Assembly: GCA_003991915.1 (NCBI GenBank)
Contig: RQTK01000967.1
Span: forward strand, 1-64,000
DNA length: 64,000 nucleotides
Direction: 5' to 3'
Source of the DNA: Elysia chlorotica
Taxonomy: Eukaryota > Mollusca > Gastropoda > Plakobranchidae
Positions 24,651 to 36,248 of the stretch are shown here, piece by piece. Numbering within the stretch: position 1 is the stretch's first letter; every line of letters begins with the position of its first letter. Made by a program: the position numbers and the translations under genes. Under the pieces are notes generated by a model. The model ran no database searches and was not told the origin of the DNA. It saw only the letters and a program-made list of their open reading frames with translations.

Positions 24651-25422
24651 AACGATACCAATAACGACGACTCGGTCTCTAGCCTACTTGAAATACGTTT
24701 TTTTAAACTTACTTCACATTGCGCCAGGGACTTGATTAATTGTTGATCAATATAAGAATTTCATTTGTTAAAATTGTCAGGATGATTTGATGCTGATCAA
24801 CCAATTTCTCTACAAATAAGAATAGTTATATCCCATATGCAATAATTTATAATACAAATTGTAATATCTTTGGTTTCATCCGAAAATTAAAATCGGTTTT
24901 CAGACCGGATCATCAACGATTATTCGCTTTATTTTACGGAGAAAATAGAACGCCCAATTCATTTAATGTGCCTCATTTGAAGTTAAGCGTATATATAATA
25001 CATGTAGTATTTAATTGTACTCCTAACACAATTTTTATCTATTTTGGACTTTGCATTACATGTTTTAGATTTCGGATTACAAGTTATAGACACAAACAAA
25101 ATTAATTTTTACAGTTCGCTTGATAAAAGGTTAATTTTAAAACAAATTTTATGTGTTTGTTTTTTCTTTTCTGAAACTGTTTTCCAATATGGTTGAAACC
25201 GGTGCATGACTGACTTAATGTGGCTCCTGGCAAGTGATAACAGGAAAGGAAATCGTCAAATCGAAACTCAATTCTACTCCTAACAAAACAAAGGCTTTAC
25301 AAATTGTTACAAATTACAAGCTTACACCGAAAGCTGAATATCTATAGGCCGGAGAAAGACTTTGATTTCTTTTTATTGCCTGTATTAATTTCTGTGTCTT
25401 TGAATCTTCTATCTATCTCACA

Positions 25423-28400
25423 ATGAGTGGCGGGGTTTATGGAGGAGGTGAGTCTATGAGGAATGGCATCTTTAATATTTTATACGCTTTGTAATTTTAG
25501 CCGGTACCGATTATCGATAGCATCTAGGCTAGACACATTAAATAAAATCTAGATCTAAGATCTAGATCTGCCTGTGGTTTGGATTTAGATCTAGATGCCA
25601 AATTAAGATTTATATGAAGGCTATAGTTGGTCTAATTTTGTTAGCCCATAATAATATGATTATGTCAAATGAGGAGGGATCCCATTTTTTTCCAGTCCAG
25701 ATAGAATTTAAACTTTTACAACTTTATTAAATCCTTGCTCCACTCTAGGTCTATATATCTAGATCTAGATGCTGAAGAGTCGGCTATTTTAACCCCATAA
25801 GAAATACCAAGCAGTGAAATTTAAATAGCTTTGTACTGCTAAATTGCTTTGGTTAGCTCTGTAAGCCTATAAAATCGTGTATAGCTGTTTAAGATCCATC
25901 AGTGAGCCAATTGTTAGATTAGTGTGAATGTCACACTTTATTTATAAGTTTATTACAAAGTAGTTCTAACCAGTAACAGACCTGCCACCTATTCTGTTGT
26001 TTGTTTGTTTTTTCACTTTCCGGGACTGTAACCGTTTTTTATATGAAGCCTAGAATTTGTTGATGATTCTTTTTTATAAATCTCTTTTTGTTTTTTAATA
26101 ACAAGTTCCGGGTGTTTGCATTTCCAGGTTGTTGTTTTTTTCCTCTTAAGTCTTATTGGAAACCTTTAAAAGAATTATAATAAAACTTTTGTGTAGATAG
26201 CTACAAATCTAAATATACCTAGGGTGAAAAATATAGACTGTAAGTCGGGCGTACATATCAGAATTACTGATCTAGAACATGCATTACGAGATTAAATATA
26301 TCCATATAGATACAATGTTTTCAATTTGCTCTCTTAATTGCCATTCCATTCCTGCCTGCTGGATATTGTTATTTTACTATCAGTTTTAAAAAACTAAATG
26401 TGAATCGTTATTCATAAAATTACGTTATATTTGGATTCATTTCTTTTTTTTTTTAATTAGTGAGTTTTGTATGTGCAAAAATATTGATACAAAACTAGTC
26501 TATGAGATTAATTTTTCAATCCAAAAGACTAAATCAAGATTTGGGAACTGTGATCTTTGTTGTATAAAACAGGAGTGTATGTACTTTTCAAGTGGGAAAA
26601 AAAACAAAAACGGGCATGTTGCTCGTGAACTGGTATTTAATTTTATCTGTAGAAACTGCATGTGGTCCAAGTGGTGCGTTTATTGTACCCAAAGTTATTT
26701 AGTTATGGCACTCTAAAAATCATTTGTAGTGTTATATTATTATATTTATATCACGTCCCGCTGGTCTACATTGATTGATTGAGGCAATGACTGTTTATTG
26801 AATGTGGTTTCATTGTTGTCAATGATGATATAGAATGCTAAGAATCCCTACAGGGAGATGTATTTTCAGTCCTAAGTATATGTGGTTTTAGACTTTAAAT
26901 CCATTGTTCAATAAATCTGTTTTGTTTTTCAGATGAGGTTGGTGCAGTTGTTTTTGATATTGGATCTTTCTCATTTCGGGCTGGATTTGCAGGAGAAGAC
27001 ACTCCTAAAGTGAGTTTTATTTTTTTTTCAATTTTTAATATCATGTAAAATTTAGGTTGTCTCAACACGTTATTTTATAACAATTAACATACAGGTGGTG
27101 CCATTTTTTTTGTATTAGACATAGATTTAAGGTATTGAGTGAACAGTGCAGGCTAAACCCAACTATGTGTATATTTTCTTTCTTGTTAGAAAGATAGCAA
27201 CAATGTGGGGATCTAAAAAAATGCTGTTATAACAGGGTCTAATAATTATTGTTTCACACTTGGTTTTCCTCTCCTTCCAGTCTCCTCTTTGTTTTTGTAC
27301 CATAATTAGCTGCTGATCTAAAGTTTTTGGAGCAACTTTTTTCCTGGTTCCAGGCTGAAATACCTACCCATGTCGGGGTCCTTGATGATTTGGAAGCTGC
27401 CATGGATGTGGAGGGCAGTGGGGGTGGCCTGCCAGACGCTAATAGCATCACCAAAAAGCGCTACCTAATCGACACAGTGTACATGAAGCATCCCGTGAAG
27501 GACATGGAACTGTCCACATTCCTTAAGGATGGCATGAGTAAGGCAGCGATGGGCTAGGATAAGACCCTTAACTTTGAAATCTTTGTGGAATATTTCCTTT
27601 TGAACGTATTTTGGTGCTCTAAACCCTTGGAAATGTTATGTAAATTGTATTTTATTTTTTTTTTGCAACTTAATTACATGTTTAATCTTTTAGCAATATT
27701 TCATCATGTATTTTGATGTTTGAAGCCCTATACATTTTATGTAAATCATTTTTGTCGCAAACTGATAACCTATATATTATTAGCTTGCAAAGTTTAAAGT
27801 TGTTACTCTTTGTAATTAAGATAAAGTAAACTAATCTAGCTCTAGCTTGCTCCAACCAATTTCACATTTCTTCCCCATCCTGCACTTAGTAAGCTAGTTA
27901 CCTTTTTTAAAAGCCAAAATATATTTTAAACTAATTTTTCTTTATCCTCAAGCAAATATTTATTTCTGAATCATTAAAACAGTTGTTGTTTTTATATTAT
28001 TTTAAGGCAAAAACATTTTGATTTGTCAGAAATTCAACATTCTGTGAAATGTATACTCGAATGACTCAAATATTCTCTTTCTTTTTTTTTTCCTTTTTGT
28101 TAAATTTCCAGTTGAAAATTGGGACATTTTTGAGAAAGTGATGGACTATGTTTACAGTCGAAGTATCAAATCAGAATCGAATCTTCACCCTGCACTGATG
28201 TCAGAACCAGCTGTAAGTTTTGAGGATAACAAATCTGACAGCGTGATACTAGTTGCAGTTCACATTTGGCATAAAAAGCAAAAGATAAACCAAGAAAAGT
28301 TATTACAATGGGGACAAAATGTAAACTTGATTGATGGATTTGCTGATTTATTGAACCATTTTAAAGTAAACTTAAAATATTTTTGGGACATTTTTACCTA

Positions 28401-30749
28401 TATCCCAGAATTGAAGACATTATTGTTTGAGTGATCTGGGTGCATTTTTTAGATAAATATAAAGAAGCTTTTTTTTCTAACTTGGCATGAAATTCGTCCC
28501 ATGAACCTGTTTGGTATATATGGTGCAGTCTAGGTTCATCATGTGAACAATCATTGTGTCACAGGTTTTTTTAATCTAAGTCAAATGAACGAGAGAAAAC
28601 CATAAGCCGGCTGATAAAGAACTTGGAATTTCAATTGATTTGAGGTGCCAGCAAAGTATCAGATCTTAGTCGCTTGTGAGATAGATATTCCTCATGATTA
28701 TATGTGAAAATGATACACAAAAACAGAGTATTCCTTACCTTGGGCACATTTGCTTTAAAATTGTTTCCCAGATGTCATGTTTTTTGTTTATTGGTTTGTT
28801 TCCACTTTATAATTTTTTTTTCTTTCCTGTATAGTGGATGACAAAATCCAAGCGAGAGCAACTGTCAGAGATCATGTTTGAAAAATACAATGTTCCAGCA
28901 TTCTTCTTGTGCAAGAATCCAGTTTTGTCAGCGTATCCTTTTCCTGCCTTCTAGTTATGTTCTTCATGTTAGGCAAGAAAATGGGAAAGGATAATCTCCA
29001 ATTATGATGTGCTACTACAAGGACCATGTGTTACAAAAATTTGACTGAATGCAACATCATCAAATCACACCATATTATTAATGTGTGTGTTATTATAATT
29101 ATTGACATATAACACTCCATATGAATTTATAGAACTTTTTATCTGCCATGCAAATCAGAGCAATATTCTCATTATGTAAAAAAGATTACTGTGCTCAGAG
29201 CATCAATAAGCCTTTAATATAACTTAAAAACAAAATTTCATCTTACATTATGTTAAAAATAAATTAAAATTAGTGTTGAGGCTTTGGGAAATTTCAGGTT
29301 CCATTTCATTTTTGTCTCCATCTCCTTGCATTGTGAGACTGGTTGACCTTAACCTCTCTCCAGCTTTGCCAACGGCCGATCCACAGCTCTCATCTTAGAC
29401 AGCGGGGCCACACAGACGTCAGCCGTCCCAGTTTGTGATGGTTATGTCATCAGCCAGTGTAAGTTTAACTAATTTTTTTTTAGATTTAACTCAATGTAGT
29501 GATATAAAAAGAAGTTCATGTTTAATTTTATAAATTCAATTAGACTTAACCCTAGCTTTACGGGGCGCCTACTATAAAGGTACAGCACTCCCACCATAGC
29601 GCTGCTGGGCGCAGACATAAAGAGGTAGCTCTCCGACCCTAGCTCTGCTGGGCGCAGACATAAAGAGGTAGCTCTCCGACCCTAGCTCAACAAGGCGCCC
29701 ACTATCAGTGGGTGACTTGAGGACGATCTTGAGATGTCATCTTGTCACAGTAAACCTAGTTTCGTTCAATTAGGGCTCAATATTTCTATTCTAAGAATAT
29801 GAGGCAATGAAAAGCTGCGACTTTCCCGGTCTTGTCTTCTCCATCAGTCTTATAAACATGCTTTAAAGTATGGTGAAGCAAACAGGCAAACCAGGAGGTG
29901 TGAAGTCTGGTTTCTTGGTATGTTTGCTTATTACGAGATTATTATTCAATGTTACTAACCAGTGGAGGGTATCTGTGGGTATTGATACCGCTACATTGTT
30001 TGAATGATGAGTCTTTGAGCTATTTTATGATTTAAGAACACTGCCCTTTGTCTATGGCGGTTGAGATGAAGCGCTAAGGGAGCAGGAGAGATGTACTAAA
30101 ATAAGTTGGGCCTCTGCTCTATTCTGGGTGAAAGGGAAATGAAAACAATTTGAAGTTTGTGATCACGCATCAGACAAGAAAGTGAAGATTGGCATATATT
30201 CTCTCTGATTTGACCAATCAGTGACCAATCAGTGATATGGGGTATGGCAGCTCCTCTATCTGATATGAAAAATTTGCGCACGGTCTGGTGTATCTACTCT
30301 CTCTCTCTCTCTCTCGCTCCGGGATAAAGGGTATCTTCTTTCCCGAACCTGACCGATCGGTATCTTAATCTACCTACCTTTTAGAAATTTTATAAATAAT
30401 AAACTTGGCTGTGTTATTTGAGAAGTGGACAAATTTTCTTTTATTTTGCTCTTTCATTGAAAGTATTTTTTTTTAGGTTCTTTTCGACTTTGCTGTGCAT
30501 TCTCTTGTAAGCCAAGCATGTTGTATAAAAAATGTTTTATTTCTTGATGCAGGTATTGTCAAATCTCCTCTTGCTGGAGATTTTGTTGCAGTGGAGTGCA
30601 AAAAGCTTATGGAAGAGATGGGGATCGACATTGTTGCGCCATACACAATTGCCAGCAAAGTATGATGTCAATTAAATAGTTTCGTACTAACAAAAGTTAG
30701 AATTTCCTTTTTTTTATATTTTTTTAAAAGTGTTGGTTATTTATTTATT

Positions 30750-30780
<31 letters not shown>

Positions 30781-33700
30781 GGGTAATTTTTGTTTTTCTT
30801 TTAAAGCAAAAAACTCTCTTTTATTTTATTAAATATTGGCAGCTAAAATTTTAAGGTCAATTTTTTTTGTTTTTTGTTTACTATAGTTATTTCGTGTATA
30901 AGTTGTTTTATGTTGTATTTTCACATATTTCATTGATGATCTCCATACATAAGAAAATTAAATAATTTTCATTAGTTTTGTCAACAGTTATATTTAGTTT
31001 TATTTATCTCATGTAGAACTATGGAATCTACAAACTGTTTATGCAAAATAAATATTATTAAATGTTGAAGTAAGCCATCTGTAATTATAGATGTCAAGGC
31101 TTTGAAAATTGACGGAGGATGACTTGGACGTCTTTATAATATAAAAAAAAGGAAATTCTAACTTTCTCAGAAACAAATAAATATATTTTACTTTTTAATT
31201 TTTTTTAAAGTAAGAAACAAATTGTACAACATGTATTTTCTATTTCTCAGGAAGTTGTATCAGATGGTCAAGCACCAAAATGGAAGAAAAAGGAAAACTT
31301 GAATGTCACCAAATCTTTCCACAATTACATGGTGAAGGTAAGCACATTATGTATCTATATTCACATACTTTTTATATGACCCAAGTTTGAGGATTTCACT
31401 AATTTTACATGGTAACTTTTAAAACTAATTCATTAAATAACTTCCCAATGTGAAAAATTTCTCTACCTATGATCATAAAGAGATTATTGTGGATATCTGA
31501 TAATTTTAAACCTTTTTTTTTTTTTAATCAGGATGTGTTGCAAGATTTTGCTGCCAGTGTGGTACAAGTTTCAGACACACCTTTTGATCAAGGGTAAGTT
31601 TGTACTGCATTGAATTTAAAAGGGCAAATTGGGGGGGGGGGGGGATTCCTCACAAAGCAAGTCACTTAAAAATTTAAAAAAAAAATGCTCAAATTTACTT
31701 TTAGAAGTGAAACTTGACAGGAAAAAAAAATGTGTAACACATGTTGGCTGTCTGATAGAAATTTGTTTAAACTGAGGAAGGCACAGTAACTTGGTTTGTA
31801 GAGCTTAGTTTCTGAATGGTAGGTCCTGGATTTAAATCTAGATAAAATCGCGTTGTTCCCTACTGGTTGGATCAGAGTTTGTATAATCGACAGACAGAAG
31901 TCTTTGCATCCCTGCTCTGTCTCTGTGTGGCTGAATATAAAACTGTCAGACGTTAGTCTTGGGGACCCTCTATAATTCAGCCTACGCTGTCGACAATGGA
32001 CGCTAAGAAACCAACAAAGCAAACCAAGCTATTTTAAATTTGTTTGTAAAAATATTGAACCCATTTTGTGCAAGAGTAAGCACATCAATGATATACATTT
32101 TTTTACATTCATTGTACTTAAAAAGCCTGAAAGTAAAGGCAAAACATCTTTTATGTTCAATGCACTTGTTTTTCTTTAGTTCAAGTTGATACTGTTTTAT
32201 TATATTATGTATTTCTACATATTTTCAGTCAACCCTGAATGTTAATTGATCCTTGAATGTAAGATGTGTGTTGTTTCAAGAGTGGTGATCTGATTTTTCT
32301 AATATTGCTATACAAAAAATGTCCATTGTTTTGTTTTATTCTGCAGGCAGACAGAGTCCATGCCCACAAAGCTGTACGAATTCCCACATGGCTACAGTCA
32401 CGACTTCGGTAGCGAAAGGTTTAAAGTTTGCGAGGGATTATTTGACCCCTCTTTCCTAAAGGTAATAGTCAAAGTTTTGTATCCTAATAATTCAGGTTGA
32501 CAAATAAATTTGTATGGTTCTATTCTCTCTTTAAAACTCATATAAATCAAGGAATTCTACAAGTTCTCAATTTAAATGGAACTTTTTTTTTTTTTCCTTT
32601 TTTGTTTGTTTTTGTTTGTTTTGTTTTTTAATACAAGAGCAAACTTAAAGCTGCCCCTTTGCAAAAGCGATAATATGTATCTTAAGCTAGTATGTGATTG
32701 TGTCTTTAGAGGTACAAAATTTGGCATTACATGTCCATTGGTGCAAAGGAAAACATAGTCTAATATACACATTTTCTATTTTTGCGCTTTTTGCAATCAA
32801 CTTTTTGAAATAAGAAATTATGGAAAAAGTAGGATCAGCTCTATTGGTGTTTTTAAAGAACTCTCAAAATCAGGTTAAATAGAATATTTATGTTGGAAAA
32901 AAAATATGCAGTCCTTAAAAATAATTAGAATATAAAATGAAAATTAAAGGATTATGTGAGTAACTTGATTTATTCCATAACTAAGATGTAAAGATTTCTC
33001 TCATGTGAGATTTGCTGTACATTTTTAAAAGCTGTTATGAAATTCTCCCTCCCTCTCGATCTCTTCTCTCTTTCTGTCTGTCTGTCTCTCTCTCTCTCTC
33101 TCACTCCCTCCCTCTTTCTCTCCATTTCTCACTCCCTCTCTCCAGGAATCTGGTGGAAACTCCATGCTTGGGATGGGAGGAGTGGTAGCCTCCAGCATAG
33201 GCATGTGTGACATCGACATAAGACCTGTGAGTGCAAACTGCCATAACATGAAAAAAATTGTGGTGTAACTTAATTGTTTTGTTTGTTTGTTTGTTTGTTT
33301 AATTTTTTATTTAACATTTTCTTGGGGTGAACTGGCTCAAGTGGTAGAGTTGGTCTCCAGATATGGAGGTCCGCCGTTGAAATCCCACGATCGACAGATA
33401 TTTTATTTGTCGATTTCATTCCCTGTAACTGGTTGGGTCGGTGTCAGTATAATGTGACCGGGTGAGACAGGAGTGATGGTATCCCCACCCTGTCTCATGT
33501 TGGGCAGCACAGAGAATTGTCAGACATCAATCTTGGGGTCCGTGCAAAATATAGTCTAAATAGTGCTGAATTGGACGTCAAACCAACTCAACTAACCTTT
33601 TCTTGATGCTGATGTTTCGTTGGGAAATCACTATTTCAGGCATTGAACTGAGCACCTTTTGTTTTAAAATAATAGATAATGAAGCTCATAGTTTAAGTTT

Positions 33701-35888
33701 TATAAATTCTATTAAAAAAAAAATGCCCACAAGTTAGTCAGTAGACTGCAGGCATGGTGTTAACCCTCAACATTTTGATATATATGATTGTATGTTGTTG
33801 TTTTTCTGTTTGTTTCAGAGCCTGTACAGCAGCGTTATCTGTGTTGGTGGCAACACCTTGCTGGAGGGTTTCACAGACCGACTCAACCGTGACCTCAGCA
33901 ACAAGACCCTGTCTGTAAGTGTACTGGGATTATAATTGGCTCGGTTTTCCATATTGTTTAGATTCTATAGATTCACTGCTTAGAACATTTTTTAACTTTT
34001 TCTTTATGTACTATTCTGTTGTTGTTTTTTTTGGTAACCACTTTTCTGATTTGTTGAAGTCTTAGAGTCAAGTTTCTTTCTCTTTTAGTTTAGCCATTTC
34101 TTTCTCATCTTTTGTGTTTTGTATTTGAATTCTGGGATCTTTTAGTTTTGTCGAGGAACCAGATATAGCATAGTCTTACATACAGTTTGGCTAGTTATGT
34201 GTTATTGTACCCTCACTAACTTGAATCCCCTTCATTCATATAAAGCAACAGGATCCTGCCTGTAGGTTTTCTGTGAGATCTGTTTATTACTCCAAATCCT
34301 TTCCGTTATATTAATAGGGATCTTAGGTTCCTGTGTATTTTCTACGGCAACCTGCACCATGTCCCGGGGATATTTTGGAAGTTATTAAGTCACGGATCCG
34401 TGGATCTAGCTGATAGCTAGTCACACTGGATATAGACTGCATTATAGTTTAATGCCTTTTGTTGCCCTTTGTTTTCAGAGCATGAGGTTAAAGGTTGTTG
34501 CGGCTTCAAGTTCCTCAGAGAGACGATTCAGCAGTTGGATTGGTGGATCTATTCTTGCTTCTTTGGTATGTTCACTGAAAAAACGAGTACTGTAGTTAAG
34601 CTGTCACGTATTAAGAAAAAGTTAAAACAAACAGGTAATGTAGATCACCTGGCCTATGTAACAATGAGTTGTGTGTACAAAATAGGCTCATTTTTTTTTT
34701 TACTTCAAAGTGTATATATATATGCGGCGTCCAAGATGAATCACGCACAAGACGTAATTTAGACCTTTTTAGTAAGTAGTCTATAGTGGTTAAAAATCAA
34801 ATACAACTTCAGAGGTCGAAATAATAACAACTATTATTTGTAAAACCAGGGAAGGTTATTTTTGTTTGAAAATAATAAAAAAAGAAGGTCAGTGTAGAGT
34901 AATTTGTTATGTTTAGATGGGTCTAGCTCTACACTTAATTACTTTCTTAAACTTGTGCTTCAAAATCCCATGACATTGATTCTTTGCCTCTAAGAAAGTA
35001 CATGTGAGAATGTTAGTGCTGATACAAGTAAATAACTATTCTATTGTTAACCCTTATTATTTATAAGTGTTTCACTATTTTTTAATATATAAATACTTTT
35101 ACTCTTCACTGTAGAGAGCAGATAAAATGTTTCACTTGATTGTTATAAGTGCCATCCTGAGGTGTTTGTTGATGCCAAATGCATTTTATCACTTATCATC
35201 ACAGTTCTTTAGAATAGAGTATAATCTAATTCAGATATCAGCCTTAAGCACTCTAAATTATGGAACTTCTGTACCAAGTTAACACTTTTGTGATTCTGAT
35301 ATCAGCTCAGAAAGAAACACTAATTTCAAATCATTAATATTGAAATGGTGCATCCATGGTGAATAATAGTATTCTTTTACTAGAAATCTTCAATGGAACC
35401 TAGATTGTGTTAAATTAGGAGAGAGCTTCTCTCCTACTAAAAAAAAATGGTAGACAGAAACTTGAATGTTTTTTTTACTTATGATGGTTATGACTCAGAT
35501 AATTCAAAATTAAAATTGACCTCAACCATCAAGTCGGCTCTTAATGTGATTTCTAGCTGTATCCTATATAGTCTCACCATATGGAAATACAGACACAGAA
35601 AATGTAAGGCTTTCTAGCGTGTCTTTGTTATAAGGGGCTTTTCAAAGACAATCTTACACCCTAGACGTGGGGGCCGCGGTGTCAATTCAAAAGGTCCCAA
35701 AATATGCGTAAGATTATATTTGAACGGTTCCTAATTTGAAATGTCCAGAATCAGCAAGGCAAGCTCTTCAACATTTTCACGTCATTGTTGTTTTTTTCTC
35801 CTCACAGGGTGCTTTTCAACAGATGTGGGTTTCCAAGCAAGAATATGAGGAGGGAGGCAAACAGACAGTTGAACGAAAATGTCCCTAA
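25423..35888 (+). CDS. ACTL6A: Actin-like protein 6A (BAF53), chromatin-remodelling subunit
   Basis: Fourteen exons: 25423-25447, 26933-27009, 27354-27537, 28112-28212, 28835-28932, 29364-29458, 30553-30659, 31251-31337, 31532-31593, 32347-32461, 33146-33226, 33819-33914, 34479-34565, 35808-35888. All have AG/GT borders and consistent phases. They total 1296 nt and 431 residues, against 429 in vertebrate BAF53a. The start [20 protein letters not shown] and end [15 protein letters not shown] match the family almost exactly. Actin-fold landmarks: phosphate-1 loop region [15 protein letters not shown], the [11 protein letters not shown] phosphate-2 motif, and [14 protein letters not shown]. The protein pairs with the BRG1/BRM HSA helix in BAF complexes and also serves INO80 and TIP60/p400. 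The region after HVGVL ([11 protein letters not shown]) is variable, as usual. Intact, nuclear; divergent from the bHLH/HMG gene. Confidence 0.97.
29603..29690. repeat. 43-bp tandem duplication in ACTL6A intron 6
   Basis: TGCTGGGCGCAGACATAAAG starts at 29603 and again at 29646, each followed by the same sequence to CCGACCCTAGCTC. A diverged partial unit precedes it near 29565. GC-richer than the intron. Confidence 0.8.
30753..30783. repeat. Poly(T)-poly(G) junction
   Basis: About 18 T followed directly by 13 G in intron 7 of ACTL6A. Run lengths of this type are often unreliable in assemblies. Confidence 0.8.
31765..32026 (+). mobile_element. tRNA-derived SINE copy in ACTL6A intron 9
   Basis: Head AACTTGGTTTGTAGAGCTTAG, a B-box-like region, TGGTTGGATCAGAGTTTGTA, then GTCAGACGTTAGTCTTGGGG and a tail GAAACCAACAAAGCAAACC. 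About 262 bp, matching the full-length class. Confidence 0.65.
33044..33145. repeat. Long pyrimidine tract before ACTL6A exon 11
   Basis: About 100 nt of nearly pure C/T, including (TC)n and (TG/TC)n parts, running directly into the exon 11 acceptor at 33144-33145. Much longer than a normal polypyrimidine tract. Confidence 0.75.
33328..33597 (+). mobile_element. tRNA-derived SINE, well preserved, in ACTL6A intron 11
   Basis: A-box GGCTCAAGTGGTAGAGTTGG, B-box CGTTGAAATCCCACG, core GGTTGGGTCGGTGTCAGTAT followed by AATGTGACCGGG, then GTCAGACATCAATCTTGGGG and a tail of AACCAACTCAACTAACC. It is the best reference copy in the window for the family. Confidence 0.75.
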
Positions 35889-36242
35889 TCTTCCTCATCA
35901 TTCCTTGCTTTTTTATATTGTCATTTTATTTTATCTTCATTGTCATTATCATCACGGGGGAGGGGGGACTTGAGATTTCATTTTCATGATCATTAATATC
36001 ATTTTATGTTATGGTCACCTATTTTTATGTGTTCACATATTCTGATAGAATTTTTTTTTTTTAATGGCATTGTTAAGTGTTTGTATATTTTTTTCTAATC
36101 TGGCATCTTAAAAATCAAATGTCATGCATGCCATATTTCTTAACTTTACTAAAAGAAAAGGAAAAAAAATGTGGTTGTAAGTTTATGTGTGAGTTATGAA
36201 CGGAATCATGTAATGTGATGTTGTAATGTTAAAAATTTTGGC

Positions 36243-36248
36243 ATTAAA
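36243..36248 (+). terminator. Candidate poly(A) signal of ACTL6A
   Basis: ATTAAA about 355 nt after the TAA stop (35886-35888), preceded by AT-rich 3' UTR. Confidence 0.45.

Larger units (their letters stand above)
23193..25422. promoter_or_regulatory. Divergent spacer between the bHLH/HMG gene and ACTL6A
   Basis: 2.2 kb between two start codons facing away from each other; it should contain both 5' UTRs and promoters, though no TATA box or initiator was identified with confidence. Seen here: a TAGATC-type palindromic array (23219-23287), a relatively CpG-rich stretch (about 23350-23620), and an (AAC)n tract (24591-24650). The open frame at 23305-23700 has no recognisable protein content. 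Confidence 0.4.

Noticed and set aside
26471..26716. 81-residue Cys-containing open frame in ACTL6A intron 1
   Set aside because: No zinc-finger spacing that fits a known family; no acceptor or donor in phase with ACTL6A exons.
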